From Bacillus sp. X1(2014) (GTDB lineage: Bacteria > Bacillota > Bacilli > Bacillales_B > DSM-18226), in assembly GCF_007678255.1 (NCBI RefSeq), contig NZ_VEED01000002.1, positions 620,001 through 684,000 on the forward strand: 64,000 nt of DNA, read 5' to 3'. Positions 35,985 through 44,948 of the stretch are shown piece by piece; position 1 is the first letter of the stretch; each line of letters begins with the position of its first letter. A program made the translations under genes and the position numbers. Under the pieces are notes generated by a model. The model worked only from the letters and a program-made list of their open reading frames with translations. It did no database searches and was not told where the DNA came from.

Positions 35985-36680
35985 CTATTTAAATGTTAAG
36001 GACTTGTTTACATATCCCCGGTCACGATGATATAAAATAAGTGCAATTACTAAGATCCCCGAAGCGATCCAGATGGATGTGTTCCCAATGTAGGTGGTGG
36101 AAAATGTCCCAGTCAATGCGCCAAATAAAAATGAAAGAATAATTACAAAAAATTCTTTGAACTGTTTTTTAGCCTCATTATTATTTTCTTTCAAGGCCAA
36201 ATACGCCGCTTGTGTAGCCGTCCGAAGATTGCCAGTTGTCATTGTTGAATTGTAGGCCCACTTGTCGAGTTTGTTGAAAGTGGAAATTTGTAAGGACGAT
36301 ACAAATGCGATACATACGGTTACCACGATGTTAGGTACACTGCTTGGTAATAGGCCAACTGTTATTAAAACCAGGCATTCCAAGATAAGAATAGACCTTC
36401 GGTAGCTGTGTAGAACTTGTCTTACCCGAGGAATTTTGGCGACTTCTGATACCAAAACACCTAAGATAAATGCTAGAATGGGTGGGATATAAAGCAACGC
36501 GCCATGCCATTCCTGATTGGCTGCTTTTACAGCGAGAAGTACCATATTACCTGTTTGGGCATTGGCAAATACTCCATCCCTGCTGGTAAACGTATAGGCA
36601 TCTAAGAAACCTCCAACCACCGCTAACAACATGCCTAAATAAAATGAGTTGGACGATAACGAAGGGATTTTATCTTTCAT
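35985..36680 (-). CDS. DUF1275 (YoaK family) membrane protein
   Basis: A 231-residue integral membrane protein with about six helices. The family signature GGFLDAYTFTSRDGVFANAQ followed by TGNMVLL lies near residues 23-49. A second conserved block, STFNKLDKWAYNSTMTTGNL, lies near 132-152. The family is widespread and its transport substrate, if any, is unknown. The start ATG has AAGGAGAACATACAA upstream. It is monocistronic and convergent with the Crh-like gene. Confidence 0.85.
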   Translation of the reverse strand: MKDKIPSLSSNSFYLGMLLAVVGGFLDAYTFTSRDGVFANAQTGNMVLLAVKAANQEWHGALLYIPPILAFILGVLVSEVAKIPRVRQVLHSYRRSILILECLVLITVGLLPSSVPNIVVTVCIAFVSSLQISTFNKLDKWAYNSTMTTGNLRTATQAAYLALKENNNEAKKQFKEFFVIILSFLFGALTGTFSTTYIGNTSIWIASGILVIALILYHRDRGYVNKSLTFK

Positions 36681-37112
36681 TTGTTGTATGTTCTCCTTGT
36701 TCTGATTTGTTGCTTAAAAAAGTATTTCCTTAGTTCTGATTTTCTTAAAATATCATGAATTTAGATGAAAAAGTTACCCCAATTTTGACAATAAACGAAA
36801 TTTTAACTGTTCATTATGGGAATTTGAGGTAAAATTTTTATGATTTTCCACTTCAATTATATGAGTTTTGAAATTTTAGATATAAACGGGCGAATTTTTG
36901 CATTTTTTGAGCGAATTTTTACATTGAGTGAGCGAATTACCACCTTCAATGAGCGAATTGAGAAATCATTCATAGATTGCTAGTTCTATCAGTGAATTTC
37001 TAAGTCCAATCAGCGAATTTCCAGGGCCAATCAGCGAATCTGATATTAAATGAAATCCTTCCCAAAAAAGGACCAACCTCATTAGTTAGCCCCCTGGTTT
37101 CACAATCCAATA
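36681..37112. other. Intergenic region carrying the second 21-bp periodic repeat
   Basis: 432 bp without a gene. The first 160 bp hold the promoter region of the DUF1275 gene. 36890-37040 is a spaced repeat array, described separately. No other structure is apparent. Confidence 0.5.
36890..37040 (+). repeat. GCGAAT units spaced 21 bp, second array
   Basis: GCGAAT or GTGAAT occurs at 36890, 36911, 36932, 36953, then 36992, 37013 and 37034. Spacing is 21 bp within two blocks of four and three, with a 39-bp step between them. The surrounding GAGCGAATT core matches the reverse complement of the array at 14364. Stop codons interrupt every frame, so it is not coding. Confidence 0.75.
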
Positions 37113-37418
37113 TTATTGATTATTTCTCATCCAATCGATCAATTCAGCGATCGCGTCTTCAAAATCAACTGCTGCTGTCCCGTCTTCAGGAATCTCCTCC
37201 TTGCATTGATCATATTCATTAAGCCTAATTACCAGTTCCTCCATACTCTTATCTGCCGTTTGTTTCTTTGATTGATATTTTTTGGCTTTATTTAGAAAGT
37301 CAGTGAACTGATCATCCTCACCAATTTCATCAACCAGGCTCCAAACCTCTTGTAAAACCCCTTCTAGTTTTTGTACGGAATCATGCAGCTTTTGTAATTT
37401 ATCAATTGTGTTTCCCAT
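37113..37418 (-). CDS. Small acidic helical protein, 101 aa, unknown
   Basis: Not recognised. The protein is predicted to be almost wholly alpha-helical. Heptad-like leucines lie near the N-terminus (IDKLQKLHDSVQKLEGVLQE), followed by the acidic segment DEIGEDDQFTDF and the C-terminus FEDAIAELIDWMRNNQ. It could be a coiled-coil adaptor or a phage-like small protein. GGGAAG lies nine bases before the ATG. It is followed on the same strand by a 57-aa zinc-ribbon gene, though the two are convergent with nothing and appear as separate units. Confidence 0.65.
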   Translation of the reverse strand: MGNTIDKLQKLHDSVQKLEGVLQEVWSLVDEIGEDDQFTDFLNKAKKYQSKKQTADKSMEELVIRLNEYDQCKEEIPEDGTAAVDFEDAIAELIDWMRNNQ

Positions 37419-37489
37419 TCTGTTACTTCCCTTCTTCCTCGAAATGCACTCCCTTCTATTATTTTCAAAAAATCCGATTAGAAACCAAT

Positions 37490-37508
37490 AAAAAAACGCC
37501 TAAAGGCG
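37490..37508 (-). terminator. Terminator of the zinc-ribbon gene
   Basis: On the minus strand CGCC-TTTA-GGCG is followed by seven T residues, immediately after the stop at 37510. Confidence 0.7.
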
Positions 37509-37509
37509 C

Positions 37510-37683
37510 TTAATAATTGCACTTTGGACAAGGTTGAAATCGGTCTTTCCCATGTCCGCATTGTCTGCACTTGTCTGAGTATTTTTTCCCATTTTTACAT
37601 TTCCATTGTTCATACGTGATGCCATGTGAACCTTTATCGTTTAAGTACTTGATATAATCATTCCCATAAGGATAGATCAACAA
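37510..37683 (-). CDS. Zinc-ribbon microprotein, 57 aa
   Basis: A 57-residue gene supported by a strong ribosome binding site (GGAGGTGAT) directly before two TTG codons and by a terminator after the stop. The translation starts with IYPYGNDYIKYLNDKG and contains WKCKNGKKYSDKCRQCGHGK and then PCPKC. This gives C29, C39-x2-C42 and C52-x2-C55. Two CxxC knuckles 10 residues apart make a treble-clef or ribbon zinc site likely. Function unknown; nucleic acid or protein binding is plausible. The second TTG (one codon in) is the alternative start. Confidence 0.7.
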   Translation of the reverse strand: MLIYPYGNDYIKYLNDKGSHGITYEQWKCKNGKKYSDKCRQCGHGKDRFQPCPKCNY

Positions 37684-37749
37684 CATCACCTCCAGTGCTC
37701 ACTATAAATGTATGCGCTTACATAATAGAAAAATACTGTATATAAATAA

Positions 37750-37796
37750 AAAAAGTGTCAGGCACCATCCATTTTCTAAAGGGGCATGACACTTTT
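37750..37796. repeat. Dispersed GTGTCAGGCACC hairpin, copy 3 (degenerate)
   Basis: AAAAAGTGTCAGGCACC pairs imperfectly with GGGGCATGACACTTTT. It is the most decayed of the four copies and lies 40 bp after the stop of the Gfo/Idh gene, on its 3' side. Confidence 0.7.
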
Positions 37797-37835
37797 CCTT
37801 GTAAAATTGATAATCAAATTAACCGGGCTTCAATA

Positions 37836-38822
37836 CTAATAATAATTCTTCACCATTTCTCCCATGACCCAGTTCGTTCTTGCACCTGTTACTCCGTAGC
37901 TTGGGCATTGAGAACTACCATTCGTTACGTCTGCAACAATAGTTTCGACAAGTGGCTGGTGGACGTGCTGTGGTCGTTCGAAACTCCATTCCTGCGTTCC
38001 GCCCGCTGTCGTCAAAACGATAGGCTCGTTTCCGAAGGTTGAAAAGCTGATTTTCCCTTTGCTCCCCACGATTTCATTCATATCGACATCTTCAAAAGCC
38101 GTGAAACACCAATTTCCCACGCCATGGATCCCAGATTCAAACTTATAGGTACCTGTTACAATATCCTCCGCCGAATAGTACCCCGCTTGATTGGAAGCTA
38201 AACCTTGAACGGACGTAATCGGTCCAAGCAGAAAATCTAAAAGATCAAGCGTATGGCTGGCTAAATCAAAGAAGAGTCCTCCTCCGGCCAATTCGGGTTG
38301 TACTCTCCAAGGGAGATGTTGCGGGTCCAACACATCTTCAGAAGCTTTTTGGTATTGGGTTGACGATACAAAACGGACTTCTCCAATCGCACCGTCTTCC
38401 AATAACTCTTTAATTTTTAAAAATCGCTCTTGTGCCCTGCGATAGTACGCAACATATAAAGGCACGCCGGCTTCCTCACACGCAGCGATCATTTCTTGGC
38501 ATTCAGCATAATTGCGGGCCATTGGCTTTTCTACATATACAAGTTTCCCTGCTTTTGCTGCCTTGATGGTATATTCTTTATGTGGTCCTGGCGGCGTGGC
38601 AATATAGATTGCATTGACCTCAGGATCGTTTATGAGATCATCGGCATTATCGTACCATTTGGGGACACCATGCCGTTTTGCATAGTCCTTGGCAAGTTCC
38701 CCTGATCTCCTCATAACCGCTACCAACTCTGAATGATTGATTTTTTGGAAAGCTGGGCCGCTTTTCACTTCCGTTACGTCGCCGCATCCAATAATTCCCC
38801 AACGAACCTTATCCAACCTCAT
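37836..38822 (-). CDS. Gfo/Idh/MocA family oxidoreductase
   Basis: A 328-residue NAD(P)-dependent dehydrogenase. Start at 38822 is chosen because AAGGAGAGATG precedes it; the open frame extends about 56 codons upstream into the neighbouring gene. The N-terminal Rossmann motif VRWGIIGCGDVTEVKSGPAF lies near residue 6-25, and the conserved VYVEKPMARNYAECQEM lies near 93. This EKP lysine is typical of the family. The C-terminal domain binds a sugar or cyclitol derivative. Substrate unknown. It lies 13 bp after the SEC-C/HEAT gene and may be co-transcribed with it. Confidence 0.85.
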   Translation of the reverse strand: MRLDKVRWGIIGCGDVTEVKSGPAFQKINHSELVAVMRRSGELAKDYAKRHGVPKWYDNADDLINDPEVNAIYIATPPGPHKEYTIKAAKAGKLVYVEKPMARNYAECQEMIAACEEAGVPLYVAYYRRAQERFLKIKELLEDGAIGEVRFVSSTQYQKASEDVLDPQHLPWRVQPELAGGGLFFDLASHTLDLLDFLLGPITSVQGLASNQAGYYSAEDIVTGTYKFESGIHGVGNWCFTAFEDVDMNEIVGSKGKISFSTFGNEPIVLTTAGGTQEWSFERPQHVHQPLVETIVADVTNGSSQCPSYGVTGARTNWVMGEMVKNYY

Positions 38823-38835
38823 CCTACATCTCTCC

Positions 38836-39999
38836 TTATTTGCCACAGCACTTTTTATATTTTTTACCGCTTCCGCATGGACATGGATCATTTCGGCCAA
38901 CTTTATTTTCCTTTTGAATCGGACCATTTTGGGGATTGCCACCCTTTTTGCCAGTATTTCTGAAATCAATTTCTCTTTCAAGTGCTGCAAGTTTCCAATC
39001 CAATAGTTCCGGGTGTGACTCTTCTAAAATGGAATAATAGCTATAGACCGTCTGTTCGATATCAACTAGGCTTGAAAAGTATTCCTTTTTCATATGATCG
39101 CTAATTTCTGGTAATGCCTTTTTAGACAACTGATGACATAGCGCTTCTATCAAAATGTCCTGATCTTGCAGTTCATTAGTATGATGGTAAGCCTCTCTTA
39201 AAACCTTAACTGCCTTGTCAGATTTAATATTTTCGACAACGGAACTAGCATAAATAATTGAATCGGAATTTTTTAAATATGGTTCTACCGCTTGCACAAC
39301 TTCATCCGATTGAAAACCAATTAATGCGGATGAAACCTCCTCTAACAAGATATCATCATCACGGTCCAACAAACTGGCTAGCCGGGGGATATGCTTTTCT
39401 AGTTTCAGTAATCCAATCATATATACAGCCAAAATTCCATGAAATGAAAACCATTTTTCTTTTAATTCCTCTTGTAGAATTTCCTCGATACCCTCTTCTG
39501 TAATCCAGCCATTTTGAACGATACAGGCGGCAAGTTTTTTTGCTTTAATAAATTGTGAATGCTGATACGTTGTGGCTTTGTCAAGAGAATTAATTGTATT
39601 TGCAAATTCTTCCCAAACTTCTTCCTCGTCCCCATTTACGATTAGTTCAACTAAGGACCAATGTTCTTCATTAAAATATTTTTGCAGCGGTTCTTTATAT
39701 TTGAGGCTAAGTATTGGTTCGATCCGTTCTAATAATTTCACGGCCAAGTGGATTTGGGTCTTGTCCATCTTTGGGATATTCTCTAAGAGAAGCTGGACTG
39801 CCTCTTCATTGATCCTCATGTTATCAATGTAAATTAGGATCGACGATTGCTTGTCCTCGTTGGTAAAAGCTTCCTTCAATAATTTTATCGTCCATTCTTC
39901 AGGAACGTTTGGATAATCGTGTAAGGCATGAAGCACTATTTCTTGAATTAAGATATCCTTGCTAATTACATGCGGTTCTATTTTTTCTAAAAAAGTCAT
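38836..39999 (-). CDS. HEAT-like repeat protein with C-terminal SEC-C motif
   Basis: A 387-residue protein made mainly of paired helices with HEAT/ARM-like character (for example [20 protein letters not shown] and [20 protein letters not shown]). It ends in a SEC-C zinc motif, [25 protein letters not shown] (C-x-C-x8-C-C near 376-386). The same metal-binding tail occurs on SecA and on many hypothetical proteins and can dock to SecB or ribosomes. The overall function is unknown. The gene precedes the Gfo/Idh gene by 13 bp. Confidence 0.75.
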   Translation of the reverse strand: MTFLEKIEPHVISKDILIQEIVLHALHDYPNVPEEWTIKLLKEAFTNEDKQSSILIYIDNMRINEEAVQLLLENIPKMDKTQIHLAVKLLERIEPILSLKYKEPLQKYFNEEHWSLVELIVNGDEEEVWEEFANTINSLDKATTYQHSQFIKAKKLAACIVQNGWITEEGIEEILQEELKEKWFSFHGILAVYMIGLLKLEKHIPRLASLLDRDDDILLEEVSSALIGFQSDEVVQAVEPYLKNSDSIIYASSVVENIKSDKAVKVLREAYHHTNELQDQDILIEALCHQLSKKALPEISDHMKKEYFSSLVDIEQTVYSYYSILEESHPELLDWKLAALEREIDFRNTGKKGGNPQNGPIQKENKVGRNDPCPCGSGKKYKKCCGK

Positions 40000-40105
40000 C
40001 GTATCCGTCCTCTAATCATCTTTATTCTCCATAGTATTATAATTGATTTTAGCAGCATCACCAAAAGAAAACTTTAATGGTATGTATGAGCTGGAGCAAT
40101 TGAAA

Positions 40106-40143
40106 TACAAAAACTCGCCGCAAATCAATCTTTGGGCGAGTTT
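40106..40143 (-). terminator. Terminator of the GH3 gene
   Basis: AAACTCGCC (40111-40119) pairs with GGCGAGTTT (40135-40143). On the minus strand the stem is followed by TTTTTG. It lies 26 bp after the GH3 stop, on its 3' side. Confidence 0.8.
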
Positions 40144-40169
40144 CTGATTTATGATTGTTTTCCTTTATA

Positions 40170-42293
40170 TTAAAATGTTAATCCATGACCAAGCTTATAG
40201 ATATTGCCATCACTATCTTTATAAGCATAAGCGAGACCTTCCGGCATATACTTGTCCTTGTCATAGCCTGGTACATCATTTCTCGATACACAATTACCTT
40301 CTTCATCAACCGCAATGACGGCTTCACTAGCTGGCAATGTTAACGGTAAAACACCAACTGGACGGCTATTGCCTGCGATCACCTCATATTGTGCCTTATA
40401 GTAGGTATCGTAACCAGCGATTAGGACATCCGCCAAAGGTTCAACGTTTCCAACGATCCATGGCAAAATGAAATTCACACTCATAATGACTTTTCCGCCG
40501 CGGACATGGATACTGTCTGCCACTTCTTTAAGATGGTCCATTCCACTTAAAGTGGTTTCTTGATAGGTGGACCCATCCAAAGCCGTTTCTGTTTTATCTT
40601 CGCAGATTTCAAGTTCTAACAATCCTGGGGTTGCATTGAAATATGCCCCAGATTTTGGACTTAAGAATAGAATAGCAATGTCAGCTTCATTGTAGTTATC
40701 CGTCAACGTAAATTGACCAAGCTCTTGACATTCCTGTCTTGCTTTTTCAGTATAAGAAGTTGCACGCTCTGGTTCTTTGTGGAAGACTTCCACATAAACT
40801 TTCTTCGTACCAAGCTTATCAGCTTTTAAAGGTAACGTCTGGTTGGTATTTTTAAGAACGGTTACTGATTTTTTATGAGCTTCATATGCAGCTTCCCAGC
40901 TAGCAGGATTATTAACTACTGTCGCAGCATTCTCTGGTGAAACGTATGTGCGATCATCAAATAATCCTAAAGCAAACATTTCAGTAAGCAATCTTACATT
41001 CGCTTCATTAATCCGCTCTTCACTAATCCAGCCATTTTCGATTGCTGTTTTAAGGTTTTCAATATCATTCGTGTCAGAAATAAGATCTGTGCCCGCATTA
41101 ATCGCTTTAGCAAAACGTTCCGCCTCGCTTAAGGTTTCAACGCCCCAGCTCATTTTACTAGTGACGCCGCTGTCACTATTGATATAGCCTTTGAAGCCTA
41201 ATTTTTCTCTAAGGATCGTATTTAAGAAATAATCATTAAAAGTAAACCCAACCTCTTCGAAAGGAATGTTTTCACCTTCGAATTCTTGTACTGAACTTTT
41301 CTTGATACTAGGGATCGAATAATATGGCATCATCGATGAAGTCCCATGTTCTACCGCTGCCCTAAACGGAGGCATATGATACTTTTCTAAGCTTCCAGGT
41401 GTGGGATATAGGTTCCATTTTCCCTCTTCATAGTGTGGATCAAATCCATTTTCCCTTGGTCCACCACCAGGAAAATGCTTAGTCGTCATAGCGATACTAT
41501 GATTTCCAAGGGTCTTTCCTTGAAAGCCATCAATAATACGGCCGATAGCATCCGAGATAAATTCCGGGTCTTCACCGAATGTCCCATATATCCGCTGCCA
41601 TCTTGGGTCAGTAACAGTATCCGCCATATACATATATCCTTTTCTTAATCCAACTGCATCCCACTCATCATGGGCTATTTCAGCAAATTGGCTAAAAAGG
41701 GAGGCATCGCCGCCATTTTTTATATCCCCTTTAGCTGCAGCAGTTAGTCCTAAGGTTCCTGGCCAAGTTGAAAAAATCCCAGCTGCATCATTCATACCAA
41801 AGATGAATTCTGTGTTTTCGTTTCGTGAATTCGATGCGATTAAACAAGGAATTCCTAGACGTGTTCCCTCACAAACTTCATTCATGGTATTGACCCACTC
41901 TGCCATTTGAGCTGGGCTCCAGTTATCTCTAAGAATGAAGTGGCGCAAATGCATGTTTTCAATCGTATGTGTTGTACCATATACTTTTGCCAAAGCAAAA
42001 ATAGTTTCGCCCTTTTCAACAATCCCTTCATCTAACACACCATCATGACTTGTTTTACTCTTATCCTTTTGAGTAAGTCCCATTTGGCGGGTATTAATCA
42101 GCATCATTCCGACCTTTTCATCGGTATTCATTAATGAGACTAGGTTCTCCGCACGTTCTTTCGGGCTTAAGCGCCAGTCCTTATATGGTTCTAGCTTCCC
42201 ACTATTATTTAAATCTTTAAATTTTAATCCATCCACTTCAATGATGTTCTTGACTCTTACTTCTAAATTCGGTTGCTCATGGTTATCTTTCAA
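40170..42293 (-). CDS. Glycoside hydrolase family 3 beta-glycosidase
   Basis: A 707-residue GH3 enzyme. The N-terminal TIM-barrel region shows RIYGTFGEDPEFISDAIG and TKHFPGGGPRENGFDPH (lysine and histidine of the substrate site). The nucleophile aspartate is in GYINSDSGVTSKMSWG, corresponding to the SDW motif. The C-terminal alpha/beta sandwich starts near SVTVLKNTNQTLPLKADK. There is no signal peptide, so it probably acts on an imported oligosaccharide. Likely a beta-glucosidase or beta-xylosidase; the exact sugar is unclear. An AraC/PocR-type regulator lies upstream on the same strand, 168 bp away, and probably controls it. No sugar transporter is adjacent, which is unusual. Confidence 0.88.
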   Translation of the reverse strand: MKDNHEQPNLEVRVKNIIEVDGLKFKDLNNSGKLEPYKDWRLSPKERAENLVSLMNTDEKVGMMLINTRQMGLTQKDKSKTSHDGVLDEGIVEKGETIFALAKVYGTTHTIENMHLRHFILRDNWSPAQMAEWVNTMNEVCEGTRLGIPCLIASNSRNENTEFIFGMNDAAGIFSTWPGTLGLTAAAKGDIKNGGDASLFSQFAEIAHDEWDAVGLRKGYMYMADTVTDPRWQRIYGTFGEDPEFISDAIGRIIDGFQGKTLGNHSIAMTTKHFPGGGPRENGFDPHYEEGKWNLYPTPGSLEKYHMPPFRAAVEHGTSSMMPYYSIPSIKKSSVQEFEGENIPFEEVGFTFNDYFLNTILREKLGFKGYINSDSGVTSKMSWGVETLSEAERFAKAINAGTDLISDTNDIENLKTAIENGWISEERINEANVRLLTEMFALGLFDDRTYVSPENAATVVNNPASWEAAYEAHKKSVTVLKNTNQTLPLKADKLGTKKVYVEVFHKEPERATSYTEKARQECQELGQFTLTDNYNEADIAILFLSPKSGAYFNATPGLLELEICEDKTETALDGSTYQETTLSGMDHLKEVADSIHVRGGKVIMSVNFILPWIVGNVEPLADVLIAGYDTYYKAQYEVIAGNSRPVGVLPLTLPASEAVIAVDEEGNCVSRNDVPGYDKDKYMPEGLAYAYKDSDGNIYKLGHGLTF

Positions 42294-42461
42294 TTTAATG
42301 CCTCCTATTCTTGTCCAATCCCATCATTATAGAATCGTTTGGGACAAGGGCTAGATTCATGTTAGCAATTTGTGTGGATTTTCACATCCAATATTGTTAC
42401 CTTTTATATAAAATTGCACATTAATGATAAATTTTTATATTAAAAGGGGCCATGAGTTTAT

Positions 42462-43676
42462 TCATGACCTTCTTTTCTTGTGACTGTTTTTATACTCTGT
42501 AGTGGTCATTCCTATTAACTCCTTAAACACTTTACAAAAGTAATTATAGCTACTAAAACCCACATGGATACCAATATCTGTAATAGATAAACGCCCTTGT
42601 TCAATAAGGAAAATTGCTTCTTCTATTCGCTTTTTATGTAGATAATCAATCACACCAATATTCAATTCTTCTTTAAATTTCCTCGCAAGATACATTCGAT
42701 TAAAACCTATTTCGTCTGCTATCGCTTGTACATTTATAGGTTCTTTAAAGTAGAGATTTATATACATTAACGCTTTCCTTACAACAGTACTATACCCTTT
42801 AACTGCAAAATTCTTCACCGCATCACAATATTCATCGATCATCCTGAAATTTATGGCCTCTAAATCGGACATAGCTACTGCGGCCTCAATCTCTAAAGCA
42901 AATTTTTCCGAAATAGCATGTAAATATTGAGGTTCGACCCCACCCTTAGCAGCAGCCATCCGATTCATCGTGTTACTTGAAAAGCCAAGATTTTTTTTCG
43001 CCCGCAAAGGATTTCCAGGAACTCGATATGAAAAGTCACCTGTAAAATCAATTAAAGCTTTCATGGCATTTTCTTTATCTCCAATTTCGATAAAATGTAA
43101 TAATTTCTTTTCTGCCTCATATCTTAGCTTAACTTCCATCCCATCTTGGGCATAATCTTGCGGCTCTATCTCCGGTTGATATTGCTCATTATGTTTTTTG
43201 GTCGTAATGAATTGGGAATCCACGCGCGGATTTGCTAATAGATTCACTAATAAATCACCAATTGCGATGTATGATTGTCCCAAATAGGGTAATGATTTGT
43301 AAAACTTCTCAAATGCAGTTATCCAATTATTTTCAAGATGATTTTCCCTGATAACATTCCAGATAAAATGGTCAGTTACTTTCTCTATCAAGAAAGGTCC
43401 GACGATAACCATACCTTGAAACTGTTCACCTTTGTGCAGCGCTACTGCCATATACGATAGTCGGAAAGAATCTGTATGAAAACAAAAACTCTTTTTATGG
43501 GCCTTTTCTAAAGAGTTTTTAAGTTCCAAATAGATTTTCTTTCGGGCTTCAATAATAATTAGTGGATCACTATCATCAGATATGTGTAAAATCGTTTGAA
43601 TTTGATGATCAACCGCTTGTACATCTATATGAAAAGCATTTTTGATTAGCCAGCATTTACTTTTCAGTTCCTCCAT
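42462..43676 (-). CDS. AraC-family regulator with PocR-like sensory domain
   Basis: A 404-residue regulator. The N-terminal half (about 1-155) resembles a PocR/DUF-type ligand-binding domain (CFHTDSFRLSYMAVALHKGE, then GMVIVGPFLIEK). A central helical region follows. The C-terminal AraC DNA-binding domain (about 300-400) has two helix-turn-helix units: NVQAIADEIGFNRMYLARKF and ITDIGIHVGFSSYNYFCKVF. It is expected to activate the downstream GH3 gene in response to a sugar or diol signal, by position only. The start is near a GGTGATTTG-like site. Confidence 0.82.
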   Translation of the reverse strand: MEELKSKCWLIKNAFHIDVQAVDHQIQTILHISDDSDPLIIIEARKKIYLELKNSLEKAHKKSFCFHTDSFRLSYMAVALHKGEQFQGMVIVGPFLIEKVTDHFIWNVIRENHLENNWITAFEKFYKSLPYLGQSYIAIGDLLVNLLANPRVDSQFITTKKHNEQYQPEIEPQDYAQDGMEVKLRYEAEKKLLHFIEIGDKENAMKALIDFTGDFSYRVPGNPLRAKKNLGFSSNTMNRMAAAKGGVEPQYLHAISEKFALEIEAAVAMSDLEAINFRMIDEYCDAVKNFAVKGYSTVVRKALMYINLYFKEPINVQAIADEIGFNRMYLARKFKEELNIGVIDYLHKKRIEEAIFLIEQGRLSITDIGIHVGFSSYNYFCKVFKELIGMTTTEYKNSHKKRRS

Positions 43677-43709
43677 AACAAATCACCCTTCAGATTCTTC
43701 GGATTCGCA

Positions 43710-44762
43710 TTAGTCGCTTTCAGATTCCCATTTGCTTATTTCTTCCCTAACAATTGGTGCAACTTCTTTTCCTAAAAGTTCAATGGCTCTCATTACATCA
43801 TCATGAGGCATGGAGCCAACAGGACAGTGGAGCATAAAGCGCGTGATCCCAACATTCTTACGTAAGTAGATAATTTTCTCGGCAACTGTCTTCGAATCCC
43901 CTACGTACAATGCTCCTTCCAAACTGCGCGCAGTATCAAAGCTTGAACGGTCATATAGCCCCCATCCGCGTTCATGTCCTAGTTTATTCATGACAAGCTG
44001 GGTGGAGGGGAAAAACTTTTCAGCTGCTGCTTCGCTAGTCTCCGCAATGAAACCGTGCGAATGCGAGGCAACCGTAAGCTTAGATACATCATGACCAGCG
44101 TGAACAGCTGCCTTTTTATATAGTTTCACAAGTGGCTCAAATTGCAGCGGGCGACCGCCAATTATGGCTAAAACGAGTGGCAACCCAAGTAGTCCTGCAC
44201 GGATAATGGAATCACGGCTGCCGCCACTACCAATCCAAACCGGCAGAGGATCCTGAACCGGTCTAGGATATACACCGAGATTATGTATTGCTGGTCGATG
44301 TCCGCCTTCCCAGGTCACTTTCTCTGACTCACGTATTTTTAATAATAGCTCTAGCTTCTGATCAAATAATTCATCATAGTCTTTTAAATCATAGCCGAAC
44401 AATGGAAAAGACTCGATGAATGAGCCCCGGCCAGCCATGATCTCGGCACGGCCATTTGAAATCGCATCAAGAGTTGCAAAATCCTGAAAAACTCGAACCG
44501 GATCGGCAGATGAGAGAACCGTTACTGCACTGGTTAATCGAATTCGATTGGTTTGTGATGCGGCAGCAGCCAACACCACTGCTGGAGAAGAGGCCGCAAA
44601 ATCCTCACGATGATGCTCACCGACACCAAAAACATCAAGTCCAACCTGATCTGCTAGCACTATTTCCTCCACCACTTCACGGATCCGTTGCGCATGACTA
44701 ATTACCTCCCCGGTTTTCACATCCGGCGTTGTCTCTACAAACGTGCTCACACCTATTTCCAT
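43710..44762 (-). CDS. LLM class flavin-dependent oxidoreductase
   Basis: A 350-residue bacterial luciferase-like TIM-barrel enzyme using FMNH2 or F420-like flavin. Typical segments are VGLDVFGVGEHHREDFAASS near residue 40, VRVFQDFATLDAISNGRAEI near 88, and VWIGSGGSRDSIIRAG near 175. Members oxygenate small organics such as alkanesulphonates or thioethers. It lies on the same strand as the AraC regulator with a 33-bp gap; whether it is related functionally is unknown. Confidence 0.87.
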   Translation of the reverse strand: MEIGVSTFVETTPDVKTGEVISHAQRIREVVEEIVLADQVGLDVFGVGEHHREDFAASSPAVVLAAAASQTNRIRLTSAVTVLSSADPVRVFQDFATLDAISNGRAEIMAGRGSFIESFPLFGYDLKDYDELFDQKLELLLKIRESEKVTWEGGHRPAIHNLGVYPRPVQDPLPVWIGSGGSRDSIIRAGLLGLPLVLAIIGGRPLQFEPLVKLYKKAAVHAGHDVSKLTVASHSHGFIAETSEAAAEKFFPSTQLVMNKLGHERGWGLYDRSSFDTARSLEGALYVGDSKTVAEKIIYLRKNVGITRFMLHCPVGSMPHDDVMRAIELLGKEVAPIVREEISKWESESD

Positions 44763-44903
44763 TAAGAATACCCTCCTATTAAGCTAAGGCCGCTCATGTG
44801 CCTGCGTATATTAAAATTTTATCTAATAAATACCATGCGTAATTATCCTACATTTCCCGATATATTTCAAAATAATCGGATTTTTACTTTTAGAATGTAA
44901 AAC

Positions 44904-44948
44904 AAAAATGAGTGTCAGGCACCCAAAGGGTGCCTGACACTCATTTTT
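44904..44948. repeat. Dispersed GTGTCAGGCACC hairpin, copy 4 (perfect)
   Basis: A 21-bp perfect stem with a 3-base loop: arms AAAAATGAGTGTCAGGCACC-C and its complement. The right arm runs into the stop codon of the NCS1 permease gene. It is the best-preserved copy and very likely the permease terminator in both directions. Confidence 0.85.
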
